This document shows, in pieces, positions 9,521-17,636 of a stretch of DNA of 64,000 nucleotides. Below the pieces are notes generated by a model. It saw only the letters and a program-made list of their open reading frames with translations. It searched no databases and had not been told where the DNA came from. How positions within the stretch are numbered: position 1 is the first letter of the stretch; every line of letters begins with the position of its first letter. The DNA is from Nonlabens sp. MB-3u-79 (GTDB lineage: Bacteria; Bacteroidota; Bacteroidia; Flavobacteriales; Flavobacteriaceae): assembly GCF_002831625.1 (NCBI RefSeq), contig NZ_CP025116.1, forward strand, positions 806,001 through 870,000, in the 5' to 3' direction. Made by a program: the position numbers and the translations under genes.

Positions 9521-9721
9521 TGTAAGGTCTGTAAATAGGTTTAAAAAAGATGGAAGGAGACCGCTTTCGCACTGAATCAAGTTCAGTATAAGCTTCTATT
9601 TTTTAAAGAAAACAGAAAGCAGAATTACCACAAGCAGCAAGGTAAGAATAGACCAGTAGATAGCAAAGGAAACTAGAACTCATTAACGTAAAAGTAGACA
9701 GTCCTAGCGAATGACACTCTG
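9521..9721. other. Intergenic region upstream of the PepP-like gene
   Basis: It contains a half-copy of the palindrome (CCGCTTTCGC at 9561-9570) and, on the minus strand around 9600-9680, a hydrophobic open frame ending FFKK that lacks any acceptable start codon. No confident gene. Confidence 0.4.
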
Positions 9722-9823
9722 TTAAGAGCGCTTTTTTTTCTTGCGATTCTTGATAAACGTAATAACTAATAATAGCACGATCAAAACGGTAATACCGATG
9801 ATAAAATATCTTGCAGTTTCCAT
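9722..9823 (-). CDS. Predicted 33-residue single-span membrane protein
   Basis: A short frame with ATG at 9823 and TAA at 9722. The translation begins METARYFIIGITVLIVLL, runs on as a single membrane helix (about residues 7-24), then has a strongly basic tail, KNRKKKKRS. The composition and the N-out or N-in helix plus polybasic end are those of a genuine small membrane protein rather than random AT-rich sequence. It stands alone in a 551-bp gap between a minus-strand and a plus-strand gene. No function can be assigned. It could be spurious; conservation in relatives would decide. Confidence 0.45.
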   Translation of the reverse strand: METARYFIIGITVLIVLLLVITFIKNRKKKKRS

Positions 9824-10071
9824 ATGTATTTAAGGTTGGTTGGTTCTATAAATTTAAATAAAAGTTGGCAATAAAAGTCACTCTTCAAAATATTTAAGAG
9901 ACCTCCCCACAAAGTTTGTGTATTGACATTATTAATTGAAATCTATATAATCAACTATCAATCAACTATTCTACCCCTTGAAAAAGTGAAAAGTCATTTC
10001 AAATTCAATTTACTGGTTCAAGTTCAGCCTCAAAGTCCTTATCTTTAAAGTCGAAAATAAAAAAACGCATC
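9824..10071. other. Intergenic region upstream of the VPS10/BNR gene
   Basis: About 250 bp of AT-rich sequence that should hold the promoters of the divergent 33-residue frame and of the VPS10-like gene. A TATCTTTA near 10038 approximates the -7 element, but no matching TTTG was found at the right distance. Confidence 0.35.
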
Positions 10072-12912
10072 ATGAAGAAAATTCTTTCTTTTCTGTTTAT
10101 CAGTTCCTTTATTATATCCTTTGCTCAAAACCCTGCGGCAACAGCTGCCAGTGAAATTCAAAATAGTTTGGAAAAAATGGAGCAAATGGCCTCCTCTTCT
10201 CCATTCAAAAACTTGGAATTCAAAAACATAGGACCTACAGTAATGTCTGGCCGTGTCGTAGACGTAGATGTAAACCCAACAGACCCTACCGAAATGCTCG
10301 TTGCCTATGCCAGCGGCGGATTGTGGCATTCTAATAATAATGGAACCAGCTTTACTCCTATAATGGATAACGCTGGCACGATTAATCTTGGTGATATTGC
10401 AGTAGACTGGAATTCCAAAACGATCTGGGCAGGAACTGGAGAGAATAATTCTAGTCGCAGTAGTTATGCTGGAATAGGTTTGTTAAAGTCGACAGACTGG
10501 GGTGAAACCTGGAGCCAACCTATGTTAACCGATTCTCATCATATAGGCCGCATTTTAATCGACCCTAAAAATACTGATCATGTAGTGGTTGCTGTTACTG
10601 GACCTTTATATTCTACCAGTGAAAATCGCGGAATTTATACTACAAAAGATGGTGGATCCAACTGGGAAAAAACTCTTTTTGCTACTGATATGGCAGGTTT
10701 TATTGACCTTGCTGCTGCACCAGAGAATTTTGATATTATGTATACTGCGAGTTGGGAAAAAGACCGTAAAGCATGGAATTTTGATGGAGATGGGACTGCC
10801 AGTGCAATTTATAAAAGCACTGATGCAGGGCAATCCTGGACTAAAATAACCACAGAAGCAAGTGGCTTTCCTGTTGGAACGGGTGTGGGGCGTATAGGTC
10901 TTGCAGTATATGATGCTAACACGGTTTATGCCATTCACGATTCTCAATTTAGAAGACCTAAAGAAGATACTGATGTTAAAACAGAAGGCCATCAAGACCT
11001 TTCTAAAGATGATTTTAAATCCATGTCCAAAGAAAGTTTCCTTAAGCTTGACGATAAAAAACTCAACACCTTCTTAAAACAAAACGGCTTTCAAGAAAAA
11101 TACCGTGCACAAAACGTAAAAAATATGGTGCGCGTAGGAGATGCCACCCCTCTAGATGTAGCAAAGTACCTGGAAAATGCTAATACACAACTTTTTGACA
11201 CACCTGTAAAAGGGGCTGAACTCTACCGTTCTAACGATGGTGGGAAAACCTGGAATAAAACTCACGAAGGACAAATAGATGGCGTATTCTACAGCTACGG
11301 CTACTACTTTGCTCAAGTAAGAGTGGATCCTAGCGATGTCAGTCATGTTTACGCTATGGGAGTTCCTATCATTAGATCAGATGATGCTGGAAAAACATGG
11401 AAAAGCATTTCTAAAGAAAATGTACATGCAGACCATCATGCCTTATGGATCAACCCAAACAAACGCGGTCATATTATCAACGGTAATGATGGCGGACTCA
11501 ACATTTCTTACGATGATGGTGAGACCTGGATCAAAAACAACTCTCCTAGTGTAGGACAGTTTTATGCGATCAATTATGATATGGAACAACCATATAATGT
11601 TTATGGTGGCTTACAAGACAATGGTGTTTGGGTAGGTCCCCACGATGCAAGAGAAAATAGAGCTTGGCATCAACAAGGACAGTATCCTTGGGAAACTATA
11701 ATGGGTGGCGACGGAATGCAAATTCAAATTGATTCTAGAAATAGTGATATCGTTTATACGGGCTACCAATTTGGTAATTATTACAGAATTGATCGTGAAA
11801 AAGAGAAACAGACTTACATACAGCCTCGACATGAACTAGGGGAATCTCCTTATCGCTTCAATTGGCAAACTCCTATTCTATTAAGCTCCCATAACCAAGA
11901 TATTCTTTATCTAGGTAGTAATAAATTACACCGTTCCATGAATCAAGGTGACGACTGGACAGCAATATCCCCAGACCTTACTCAAGGTGGGAAAGAAGGT
12001 AATGTAGCCTATGGAACACTGAGTTCCATCAGTGAATCTCCATTTCAATTTGGTTTGATATATACCGGCTCTGATGATGGATTGGTTCAAATTACAAAAG
12101 ATAGCGGCGCGAGCTGGAACGCGATCAAAGGAGACTGGCCGGCAAACTTATGGGTAAGCCGTGTGGTAGCTTCTCTACATAAAAAGGACCGTGTTTATGT
12201 GACCCTTAACGGTTACAGGTTTGATGACTTTAGCACTTATGTTTATGCGAGTGACGATTACGGAAAAACCTGGCGCTCCTTAGGGAAAACACTTCCTACT
12301 TCTCCAGTGAATGTGATTATCGAGCATCCTAAAAAAGAAAACACCCTATTCTTAGGAACTGATAATGCCAGTTACATCAGCACTGATACAGGCGCTTCCT
12401 GGAACTTATTAAACAACGGCATGCCACCTGTTGCTGTTCATGATATAAAAATACAACCTGTAAGTAATGATTTATTGGTAGGTACGCATGGTAGATCTAT
12501 TTACACAGCCAACTTAGATGCTCTTGAATTGATGGGTAAGAGTGGTTTCGCTTTCGCGAAAGTGAATAAAATAAGAGCTTCTTCCAGATATGGATCTCAA
12601 GGCTTTATGTGGAGTGAAGGGCCAGAGCCTAAAATAGAGCTCACTTTTTACACAAAAATGGCAGGAAAAGTAAAAATAGAAGTCCTTAATGAGAAAGGGA
12701 AAACCATATATGAAGATGCAACTCTGAGCAGTAATGGTATTAATTTTTACACGTATAATGGTACAGTTGGCGCCTATGCTTTAAAGAGATTTGACAAAGA
12801 AAACAGACCTGAAAAAGCAGAAAACGGAAATTATTACCTGCCTAAAGGAATTTATGCTATCAAATTAACTGGCAATTCTGGAAGTGCTAGTCAAGAATTA
12901 ATCGTAGAATAA
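10072..12912 (+). CDS. Secreted VPS10/BNR-repeat (sortilin-like) beta-propeller protein
   Basis: A 946-residue secreted protein. A signal peptide (MKKILSFLFISSFIISFAQ) is followed by many BNR/Asp-box repeats of the form S-x-D-x-G-x-T-W (for example KSTDWGETW, YTTKDGGSNW, RSNDGGKTW, RSDDAGKTW, ASDDYGKTW). These build a sortilin-like multi-blade propeller, as in proteins often labelled glycosyl hydrolase. A charged insert lies around residues 300-370. The C-terminal part, from about 830, is a separate beta domain. There is no catalytic evidence for glycosidase activity. The palindromic element encodes residues 827-831 (AFAKV), at the junction between the propeller and the C-terminal domain. It is followed 4 bp later by the cyclase-like gene, so the two are probably co-transcribed. 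Confidence 0.8.
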   Translation: MKKILSFLFISSFIISFAQNPAATAASEIQNSLEKMEQMASSSPFKNLEFKNIGPTVMSGRVVDVDVNPTDPTEMLVAYASGGLWHSNNNGTSFTPIMDNAGTINLGDIAVDWNSKTIWAGTGENNSSRSSYAGIGLLKSTDWGETWSQPMLTDSHHIGRILIDPKNTDHVVVAVTGPLYSTSENRGIYTTKDGGSNWEKTLFATDMAGFIDLAAAPENFDIMYTASWEKDRKAWNFDGDGTASAIYKSTDAGQSWTKITTEASGFPVGTGVGRIGLAVYDANTVYAIHDSQFRRPKEDTDVKTEGHQDLSKDDFKSMSKESFLKLDDKKLNTFLKQNGFQEKYRAQNVKNMVRVGDATPLDVAKYLENANTQLFDTPVKGAELYRSNDGGKTWNKTHEGQIDGVFYSYGYYFAQVRVDPSDVSHVYAMGVPIIRSDDAGKTWKSISKENVHADHHALWINPNKRGHIINGNDGGLNISYDDGETWIKNNSPSVGQFYAINYDMEQPYNVYGGLQDNGVWVGPHDARENRAWHQQGQYPWETIMGGDGMQIQIDSRNSDIVYTGYQFGNYYRIDREKEKQTYIQPRHELGESPYRFNWQTPILLSSHNQDILYLGSNKLHRSMNQGDDWTAISPDLTQGGKEGNVAYGTLSSISESPFQFGLIYTGSDDGLVQITKDSGASWNAIKGDWPANLWVSRVVASLHKKDRVYVTLNGYRFDDFSTYVYASDDYGKTWRSLGKTLPTSPVNVIIEHPKKENTLFLGTDNASYISTDTGASWNLLNNGMPPVAVHDIKIQPVSNDLLVGTHGRSIYTANLDALELMGKSGFAFAKVNKIRASSRYGSQGFMWSEGPEPKIELTFYTKMAGKVKIEVLNEKGKTIYEDATLSSNGINFYTYNGTVGAYALKRFDKENRPEKAENGNYYLPKGIYAIKLTGNSGSASQELIVE
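12549..12564. repeat. Palindromic element, copy 2 (inside the VPS10/BNR gene)
   Basis: CGCTTTCGCGAAAGTG, one mismatch from the perfect form. It is read in the AFAKA frame (here AFAKV) at a domain boundary. Confidence 0.85.
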
Positions 12913-12916
12913 ACCT

Positions 12917-13741
12917 ATGAAGAACTGCCTTATCCTTATAGCTGCTGTTACCTTCATGATCAGTTGTGTTGAGGAAAACAGACCTCAAACCAATACCTTT
13001 CTTATGAAAACGACCATACAGCTAGAAGACGAACAGATCTATATTGACCTTTCAAAACCGCTAGACATCAGTCTTGCAATACAAAATAATGCGGGCGTAG
13101 GCGCCTGGTATATTGACCAGCCGCAAATTAAATATGTAGAAGTAGATGGTTATGTGGGCAATGTAAAATTGGGCGGTTCAACTAATTTTAACAATGTTCA
13201 TTTTAATCCGCATAGTCATGGGACACATACCGAGTGCATAGGTCATATTACAGAGGAATTCCACAGTGTAAATGATGCGCTCGACAATACTTTTTTTAAA
13301 GCTCAATTGATAAGTGTGACACCACAAGAATTAGATGGCGATCTAGTGATCAATGAATCAGTGACAACAGTTTTAAAGTCTGGAATAAAAGCTGTCGTTC
13401 TAAGAACTTTACCCAATCCAGAAAGTAAGAAAAGTAAAAACTATTCTAACAGCAATCACCCGTATGTAAATGCTGGATTGATGTTACGCTTTCGCGAAAG
13501 CGGTATTCAACACATTCTAATCGATCTTCCTAGTGTGGATAAAGAGAAAGACAATGGTGCGCTACTGGCTCATAAAGAGTTTTGGAATTATAATGGTGAG
13601 CAACGACTTAACGCCACCATTACAGAATTGATTTATGTTCCTGATCACATAAAAGACGGCGTCTATATGATGGACCTTCAAGTAGCTCCTATAGAAAATG
13701 ATGCTGCCCCTTCACGTCCTATTCTGTACGAGATATTGTAA
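12917..13741 (+). CDS. Cyclase-family (kynurenine formamidase-like) lipoprotein
   Basis: A 274-residue PF04199 cyclase/hydrolase. The metal-binding signature is HSHGTHTECIGH (residues 99-110), a variant of the family's HxGTHxDxPxH in which Glu-Cys-Ile replaces Asp-x-Pro. The N-terminus MKNCLILIAAVTFMISC17 is a lipoprotein signal, so the enzyme is exported. Export is unusual for kynurenine formamidases, and a hydrolase of a different cyclic or amide substrate is likely. The palindromic element encodes RFRES at residues 191-195, in LMLRFRESGIQH. It starts 4 bp after the VPS10-like gene. Confidence 0.72.
   Translation: MKNCLILIAAVTFMISCVEENRPQTNTFLMKTTIQLEDEQIYIDLSKPLDISLAIQNNAGVGAWYIDQPQIKYVEVDGYVGNVKLGGSTNFNNVHFNPHSHGTHTECIGHITEEFHSVNDALDNTFFKAQLISVTPQELDGDLVINESVTTVLKSGIKAVVLRTLPNPESKKSKNYSNSNHPYVNAGLMLRFRESGIQHILIDLPSVDKEKDNGALLAHKEFWNYNGEQRLNATITELIYVPDHIKDGVYMMDLQVAPIENDAAPSRPILYEIL
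13487..13502. repeat. Palindromic element, copy 3 (inside the cyclase-like gene)
   Basis: Perfect 16-bp palindrome, read in the RFRES frame. Confidence 0.9.
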
Positions 13742-13750
13742 ATTTGTTTT

Positions 13751-14371
13751 ATGGATGTATTATTTTTTCTGAAACAAGTATTAGGAGCGATCGCATCATT
13801 TTTAATATTCAAGCTGCTTTTTAAAGGCGGTAAAAAAGAGAAAACTCGGGAACAAAGTGTGGTTCTTATGGAAAAAATACGCCGGGTATGCAAATTCATA
13901 ACAATGGAAAGAGATTTTTCTGAAGTCTCCCATTACCAAAATGTAAAAGACAAAATAGCTAACTTTCTCTTAGGTATAAAGAAGGCCGTTATTTTGATCA
14001 AAGCACAGGCTCGTATAGGTTTGGACCTGACTAAAATCGAGATGGAAAGCACTCCAGAAAAAAAAACCATACGTCTTAAAAATTTCTCGAGGCCACTCAT
14101 TCTAAGCATAGACACAGACTTTAGTTATTACGATAAGCTGGAAGGATGGGCCAACAAATTTACCAGTGAAGGCCTTGCCGAAGTAACACGTAATGCCAAG
14201 CAACACATTATTGATAAGGTTACTGAAAGCAGTCTTATGGATCAGGCAAAAAAAGAAGCTGTACTCGCTATTAAAATGATGGAAGGACTTGCGGCTGCTA
14301 TAGAATGGACCCCAGCATACAACGAGTTAGTTCTTGAGGAGGCGCTGCAAACAAAAAAACTAGATTCTTAA
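13751..14371 (+). CDS. DUF4230 family protein
   Basis: A 206-residue protein with one N-terminal membrane anchor (about residues 4-22, VLFFLKQVLGAIASFLIF) followed by a soluble domain typical of DUF4230. The visible features are an early VCKFITMERDFSEVSHY segment and a late KQHIIDKVTESSLMDQAKKEAVL segment. Function of the family is unknown; topology suggests a membrane-attached periplasmic or cytoplasmic domain. A TAAATTTG (13739-13746) that includes the stop of the preceding gene lies 4 bp before the ATG and could drive a nearly leaderless transcript. The stop codon overlaps the next ATG by one base. Confidence 0.7.
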   Translation: MDVLFFLKQVLGAIASFLIFKLLFKGGKKEKTREQSVVLMEKIRRVCKFITMERDFSEVSHYQNVKDKIANFLLGIKKAVILIKAQARIGLDLTKIEMESTPEKKTIRLKNFSRPLILSIDTDFSYYDKLEGWANKFTSEGLAEVTRNAKQHIIDKVTESSLMDQAKKEAVLAIKMMEGLAAAIEWTPAYNELVLEEALQTKKLDS

Positions 14372-14739
14372 TGGAAATAGACGAGCTAAGGGATTATTGC
14401 CTTTCAAAAAAAGGAGTGACAGAAGAATTCCCTTTTGATGAGGTGACCCTAGTTTTTAAGGTAATGAATAAAATGTTTTGTCTTGCAGGGCTGGAAAAAT
14501 GGGAGCGTGGAGAAAAAACAATTAATTTAAAATGCGACCCAGAAAAAGCAATAGAACTACGAGAGCGATACGATGGAACCGTAATCGGCGGTTTTCATTC
14601 TAATAAAAAACATTGGAATACTATTTATACCAATCGCGATATGCCCCGAGAAAAATTGCAACACTGGATCGATCACAGTTATGATCTTGTAGTCTCCAAG
14701 CTCACCCGTAAGGATAAAGAAATTTTAAAAACCTTCTAA
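14371..14739 (+). CDS. MmcQ/YjbR family protein
   Basis: A 122-residue protein of the MmcQ/YjbR (CyaY-like fold) family. Recognisable features are the N-terminal LRDYCLSKKGVTEEFPFDE, the central FKVMNKMFCLAG, and KHWNTIYTNRDMPREKLQHWIDHSYDLV near the C-terminus. Members are called DNA-binding from structural resemblance, but the role is not established. It is translationally coupled to the DUF4230 gene (TAATG overlap) and probably forms the end of that unit. Confidence 0.8.
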   Translation: MEIDELRDYCLSKKGVTEEFPFDEVTLVFKVMNKMFCLAGLEKWERGEKTINLKCDPEKAIELRERYDGTVIGGFHSNKKHWNTIYTNRDMPREKLQHWIDHSYDLVVSKLTRKDKEILKTF

Positions 14740-14841
14740 AAGAAAGATAACCCCAACATACATAATATGACATTTTATAAACCTGCATACATTTAATTAT
14801 AGAGTGATCTGTATACAACTCGCTCCACAGGCATTTTTAGA

Positions 14842-16653
14842 ATGCTATATCCAATAACAAATAAAATAACACCCTTGGAATCAAAACTCCACTCCTTTTA
14901 TAAAGAGCGTATTGCTCAATTTACAGCTTCCAGCAATCGATTACAAAATCAATTGCGGCTTTCTAGTACGATTAGGTTTCTGGTATTTATTGCTGGCGCT
15001 ATTACTATATACTTCCTTTCTGATTTTTGGCAATACGCCATTCTAAGTGGTTTTGTGTTTTTTGGAGCCTTTCTGTTTCTAGTTTCTAGACATGAAAACC
15101 TCAAGCGCAAACGTGATTTTCAAATCGGCTTAAGGGATATTAACGGTAAAGAATTACAAATTCTAGATCGCGATTATCAAGGTTTCCCAGCGGGTAAAGA
15201 ATTCTTGGCAGATGATCATGAGTACAATCGTGATATTGATCTTTTTGGTACGGGTTCTATATTCCAGTACTTAAATAGAAGTGTGACTAAAGATGGTGTG
15301 ATCTCACTTGCGCAAAAACTCAACAGCAATGACATCAAGGACATTGAAAAAAAACAAGAAGCAGTAAAAGAGCTGTCGGGTAAAGTTGACTTCCGACAAG
15401 AGTTTTGGGCAACAGCCGCTTTACTGGACCGAGATCGCGATCCTAAATCCATGCTGGGATGGGTTAAAAACTACCAAGCTTTTGTTCCCAAAGTATTCTC
15501 CTGGTTATGCTGGTTATGGCTGGCTCTTAGTATCCTCACCTTTACTTTGTATTTCTACGATTTGGTTTCTGGTTATATTCCATCTGCTGTCTTTTTTGTA
15601 GGCATAGGAATTACTGGAAAATATATAAAAAGGATCTCTGCTTTTTCTGCCAACATCAGCAGTCTCGAATTGTTTTTCAGTCAGTACAGTCAGTTGATTT
15701 TAGCTATTGAACAAGAGAGTTTTGAAAGCGAGTTGCTCGTTGGTTTAAAATCCCAAATCACTACGGATGGTTCACCAGCTTCAGAACGTTTTCACCAACT
15801 CGCCCGAGCGATAGGAAGGCTGGATCAAAGAAACAACATGCTTTTTGGTGTAGTTGCAAACGGTTTAGGCCTTTGGGATTTAAAGCAAGTCTATACGATT
15901 GAACAGTGGTTGCAAGAAAACGCCTTGCATATGGAGCACTGGTTACAAGCTGCAGCAGAAGTTGATGCAATGAGTTCGCTAGGTAATTTTGCCTACAACC
16001 ATCCTCATTACACCTATCCTACTATTGTAGAAGGAAGTTTTCAGTTAAAAGCTTCCCAAGCACATCATCCATTATTGGACCCTAAAAAGTCTATAGGAAA
16101 TGACATCGACATTTCTTCTGGCGAGTTCTTTATCATTACTGGGGCTAACATGGCTGGGAAAAGTACGTTCTTAAGAACCGTCTCCATGAAGATAGTGCTG
16201 TCTAACGCAGGTTTGCCGGTTTGCGCACAAGAAGTCACTTACAGTCCTATAAAACTCATTACAAGCATGAGAACTAGCGACTCGTTAACTGATGATGAAT
16301 CCTACTTTTTTAGCGAGTTAAAGCGTCTCAAATACATGGTGGATAAAATAGAAACCGATCGGTATTTTATAGTTCTCGATGAAATTCTTAAGGGAACCAA
16401 CAGTCAGGATAAAGCTAACGGTTCTCGTAAGTTGATTGAGAAGCTCTCCAGAAAACATGCGACGGGAATCATCGCTACACACGATCTGAGTCTTACTGAA
16501 GTGGCTGACGAATACGACAGCATTTCTAACTACTTCTTTGATGCCGACATTACTAATGACGAACTCACTTTTGATTACAAATTCAAAAATGGAGTCGCCA
16601 CTAATATGAACGCGAGTTTCTTATTGAGGAAAATGGGGATCGTAGATGAGTAG
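14842..16653 (+). CDS. Membrane-anchored MutS-like ATPase
   Basis: A 603-residue protein with the MutS ATPase domain at the C-terminus. Walker A is GANMAGKST (434-442), Walker B is YFIVLDEILKGTNS (about 510), and the ATGIIATHDLSL switch (about 540) follows. The core/lever domain precedes it. The mismatch-recognition domain I and the MutS2 Smr domain are absent. Two hydrophobic hairpins (about residues 45-82 and 215-255) predict membrane anchoring, so it is not a canonical mismatch-repair MutS. This type is widespread in Bacteroidetes and has no established function. The stop codon TAG is the first triplet of a TAGGCAA tandem array. Confidence 0.78.
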   Translation: MLYPITNKITPLESKLHSFYKERIAQFTASSNRLQNQLRLSSTIRFLVFIAGAITIYFLSDFWQYAILSGFVFFGAFLFLVSRHENLKRKRDFQIGLRDINGKELQILDRDYQGFPAGKEFLADDHEYNRDIDLFGTGSIFQYLNRSVTKDGVISLAQKLNSNDIKDIEKKQEAVKELSGKVDFRQEFWATAALLDRDRDPKSMLGWVKNYQAFVPKVFSWLCWLWLALSILTFTLYFYDLVSGYIPSAVFFVGIGITGKYIKRISAFSANISSLELFFSQYSQLILAIEQESFESELLVGLKSQITTDGSPASERFHQLARAIGRLDQRNNMLFGVVANGLGLWDLKQVYTIEQWLQENALHMEHWLQAAAEVDAMSSLGNFAYNHPHYTYPTIVEGSFQLKASQAHHPLLDPKKSIGNDIDISSGEFFIITGANMAGKSTFLRTVSMKIVLSNAGLPVCAQEVTYSPIKLITSMRTSDSLTDDESYFFSELKRLKYMVDKIETDRYFIVLDEILKGTNSQDKANGSRKLIEKLSRKHATGIIATHDLSLTEVADEYDSISNYFFDADITNDELTFDYKFKNGVATNMNASFLLRKMGIVDE

Positions 16654-16733
16654 GCAATAGGCAATAGGCAATAGGCAATAGGCAATAGGCAAAAATTTCT
16701 ATGACTTTTAAAAAAAAGTCATAAAAATTTTTA
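16651..16733. repeat. TAGGCAA tandem array plus hairpin
   Basis: Six exact TAGGCAA units (16651-16692) are followed by an imperfect hairpin, AAAAATTT-CT-ATGACTTTT (16691-16709) with AAAAGTCAT-AA-AAATTTTT (about 16715-16733). The first unit provides the stop codon of the MutS-like gene. The unit resembles the TAGGCAG found at the edge of the 8.0-kb inverted-repeat element. Confidence 0.8.
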
Positions 16734-16763
16734 TGTGTGTATTAGCCCTATTGATTTCTTTTT

Positions 16764-17300
16764 TTAAAGAGACTCATTAATCTTATAGAAGATATCATAA
16801 ATCACAATCCCTGCACAAACGGAGATGTTGAGACTGTGTTTTGTACCGTATTGCTCTAACTCTATAACTTCTTTACATGCATCTACTACATCTTGCTGTA
16901 CCCCTTTCACTTCGTTACCTAAAACAACGGCTACTTTCTGACCTTTTCCTGGTGAGAAATTGTACAGGTTTTGAGAACGCTCTGCTTGTTCTATCGCACA
17001 GGTGGTATAGCCTTGTAGGTTGAGTTTATTTACTACATCAATGGTGTCCTCTGCATATTCCCAATCTATAGTTTCTGTAGCACCAAGTGCCGTTTTTCTA
17101 ATGTCTTTGTGTGGTGGTTGTGCTGTAATACCGCATAAATAGATTTTCTCGACACGATAAGCATCTGCACTACGGAAGACCGAACCTATATTGTTTAAAC
17201 TCCGTACATTATCCAATACGATGACTAACGGTGTTTTATCACTTTCTTTAAAACTTTCTACAGTCAGTCGATCCAGTTCTTCGTTCAGGAGTTTTCTCAT
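16764..17300 (-). CDS. SpoU/TrmH-family RNA 2'-O-methyltransferase
   Basis: A 178-residue SPOUT methyltransferase that would transfer a methyl group from SAM to a ribose 2'-OH in tRNA or rRNA. The three SpoU motifs are visible: LDNVRSLNNIGSVFRSADAY (motif 1, about 29-48), VAVVLGNEVKGV (motif 2, about 123) and EQYGTKHSLNISVCAGIVIYD (motif 3, about 148-168). It lacks the N-terminal substrate-binding domain of RlmB, so the target RNA is uncertain. A TATATTTG box (17312-17305, minus strand) ends only 4 nt before the ATG, which predicts a leaderless mRNA. Confidence 0.85.
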   Translation of the reverse strand: MRKLLNEELDRLTVESFKESDKTPLVIVLDNVRSLNNIGSVFRSADAYRVEKIYLCGITAQPPHKDIRKTALGATETIDWEYAEDTIDVVNKLNLQGYTTCAIEQAERSQNLYNFSPGKGQKVAVVLGNEVKGVQQDVVDACKEVIELEQYGTKHSLNISVCAGIVIYDIFYKINESL

Positions 17301-17304
17301 GTGT

Positions 17305-17312
17305 CAAATATA
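17305..17312 (-). promoter_or_regulatory. -7 box of the SpoU methyltransferase gene
   Basis: TATATTTG on the minus strand, 4 nt upstream of the start codon. A TTTC (17333-17330) 17 bp further upstream could serve as the -33 element. Transcription would start at or next to the A of the ATG. Confidence 0.5.
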
Positions 17313-17403
17313 GTAAGATCTGTTTGTGGGAAATGACTTTATACACATTCCAACCTTTTTTTTGAAAGTATTTAGCCCCATTTAGTGCTGTAATAAAAGC
17401 AGA

Positions 17404-17559
17404 TTATCTCTTTAAAGTAAAGTGCCCGCCAAAGCTTTTGGGAGTTCTATTCTCTTCATAATCTACTTGAAACCAATAATCTGAAGAGGCTAATGGCTGC
17501 CCATTATAAGTACCGTCCCATCCTATTCCTGTCGGATCAACTTGAAATGATAAATTTAG
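17404..17559 (-). pseudogene. Remnant of a T9SS type B sorting (gliding motility-associated C-terminal) domain
   Basis: An open segment of 51 codons without a start, bounded upstream by an in-frame TAA. It reads NLSFQVDPTGIGWDGTYNG, then QPLASSDYWFQVDYEEN..., and ends GHFTLKR. GWDGTYNG-x-PL-x-SSDYWF-x-V and a terminal G-H-F-x-LKR are the hallmark of the CHU_C/type B C-terminal domain that targets large adhesins to T9SS. Only the last ~50 residues remain. It lies downstream, on the same strand, of the PorP/SprF gene, the usual partner of such adhesins. A degenerate palindrome marks its upstream edge. Interpreted as the leftover 3' end of a deleted T9SS cargo gene. Confidence 0.8.
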
Positions 17560-17562
17560 TTA

Positions 17563-17578
17563 TGCTTTCGCGAAAACG
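17563..17578. repeat. Palindromic element, copy 4 (degenerate)
   Basis: TGCTTTCGCGAAAACG, with mismatches at both ends. It abuts the T9SS domain remnant; the reading there would be FAKA then a stop. Confidence 0.65.
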
Positions 17579-17585
17579 GTAAAGT

Positions 17586-17614
17586 AAAAAGGACAACTAT
17601 AAAGCTGTCCTTTT
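17586..17614 (-). terminator. Terminator after the PorP/SprF gene
   Basis: AAAAGGACA (17587-17595) pairs with TGTCCTTTT (17606-17614). On the minus strand it is followed by TTTTTACTTT. It lies between the PorP/SprF stop and the T9SS remnant. Confidence 0.75.
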
Positions 17615-17636
17615 AAAAAGTATTTTAAGTTGTCTT

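Noticed and set aside
9561..9570. Half copy of the palindrome (CCGCTTTCGC), and another (GCTTTCGC) at 35031-35038
   Set aside because: Too short to separate from chance; not counted among the 14 copies.
9590..9690. A second hydrophobic open frame on the minus strand (VSFAIYWSILTLLLVVILL then FFKK)
   Set aside because: No ATG, GTG or TTG at a sensible place before the helix, and a stop directly upstream. Not supportable as a gene.
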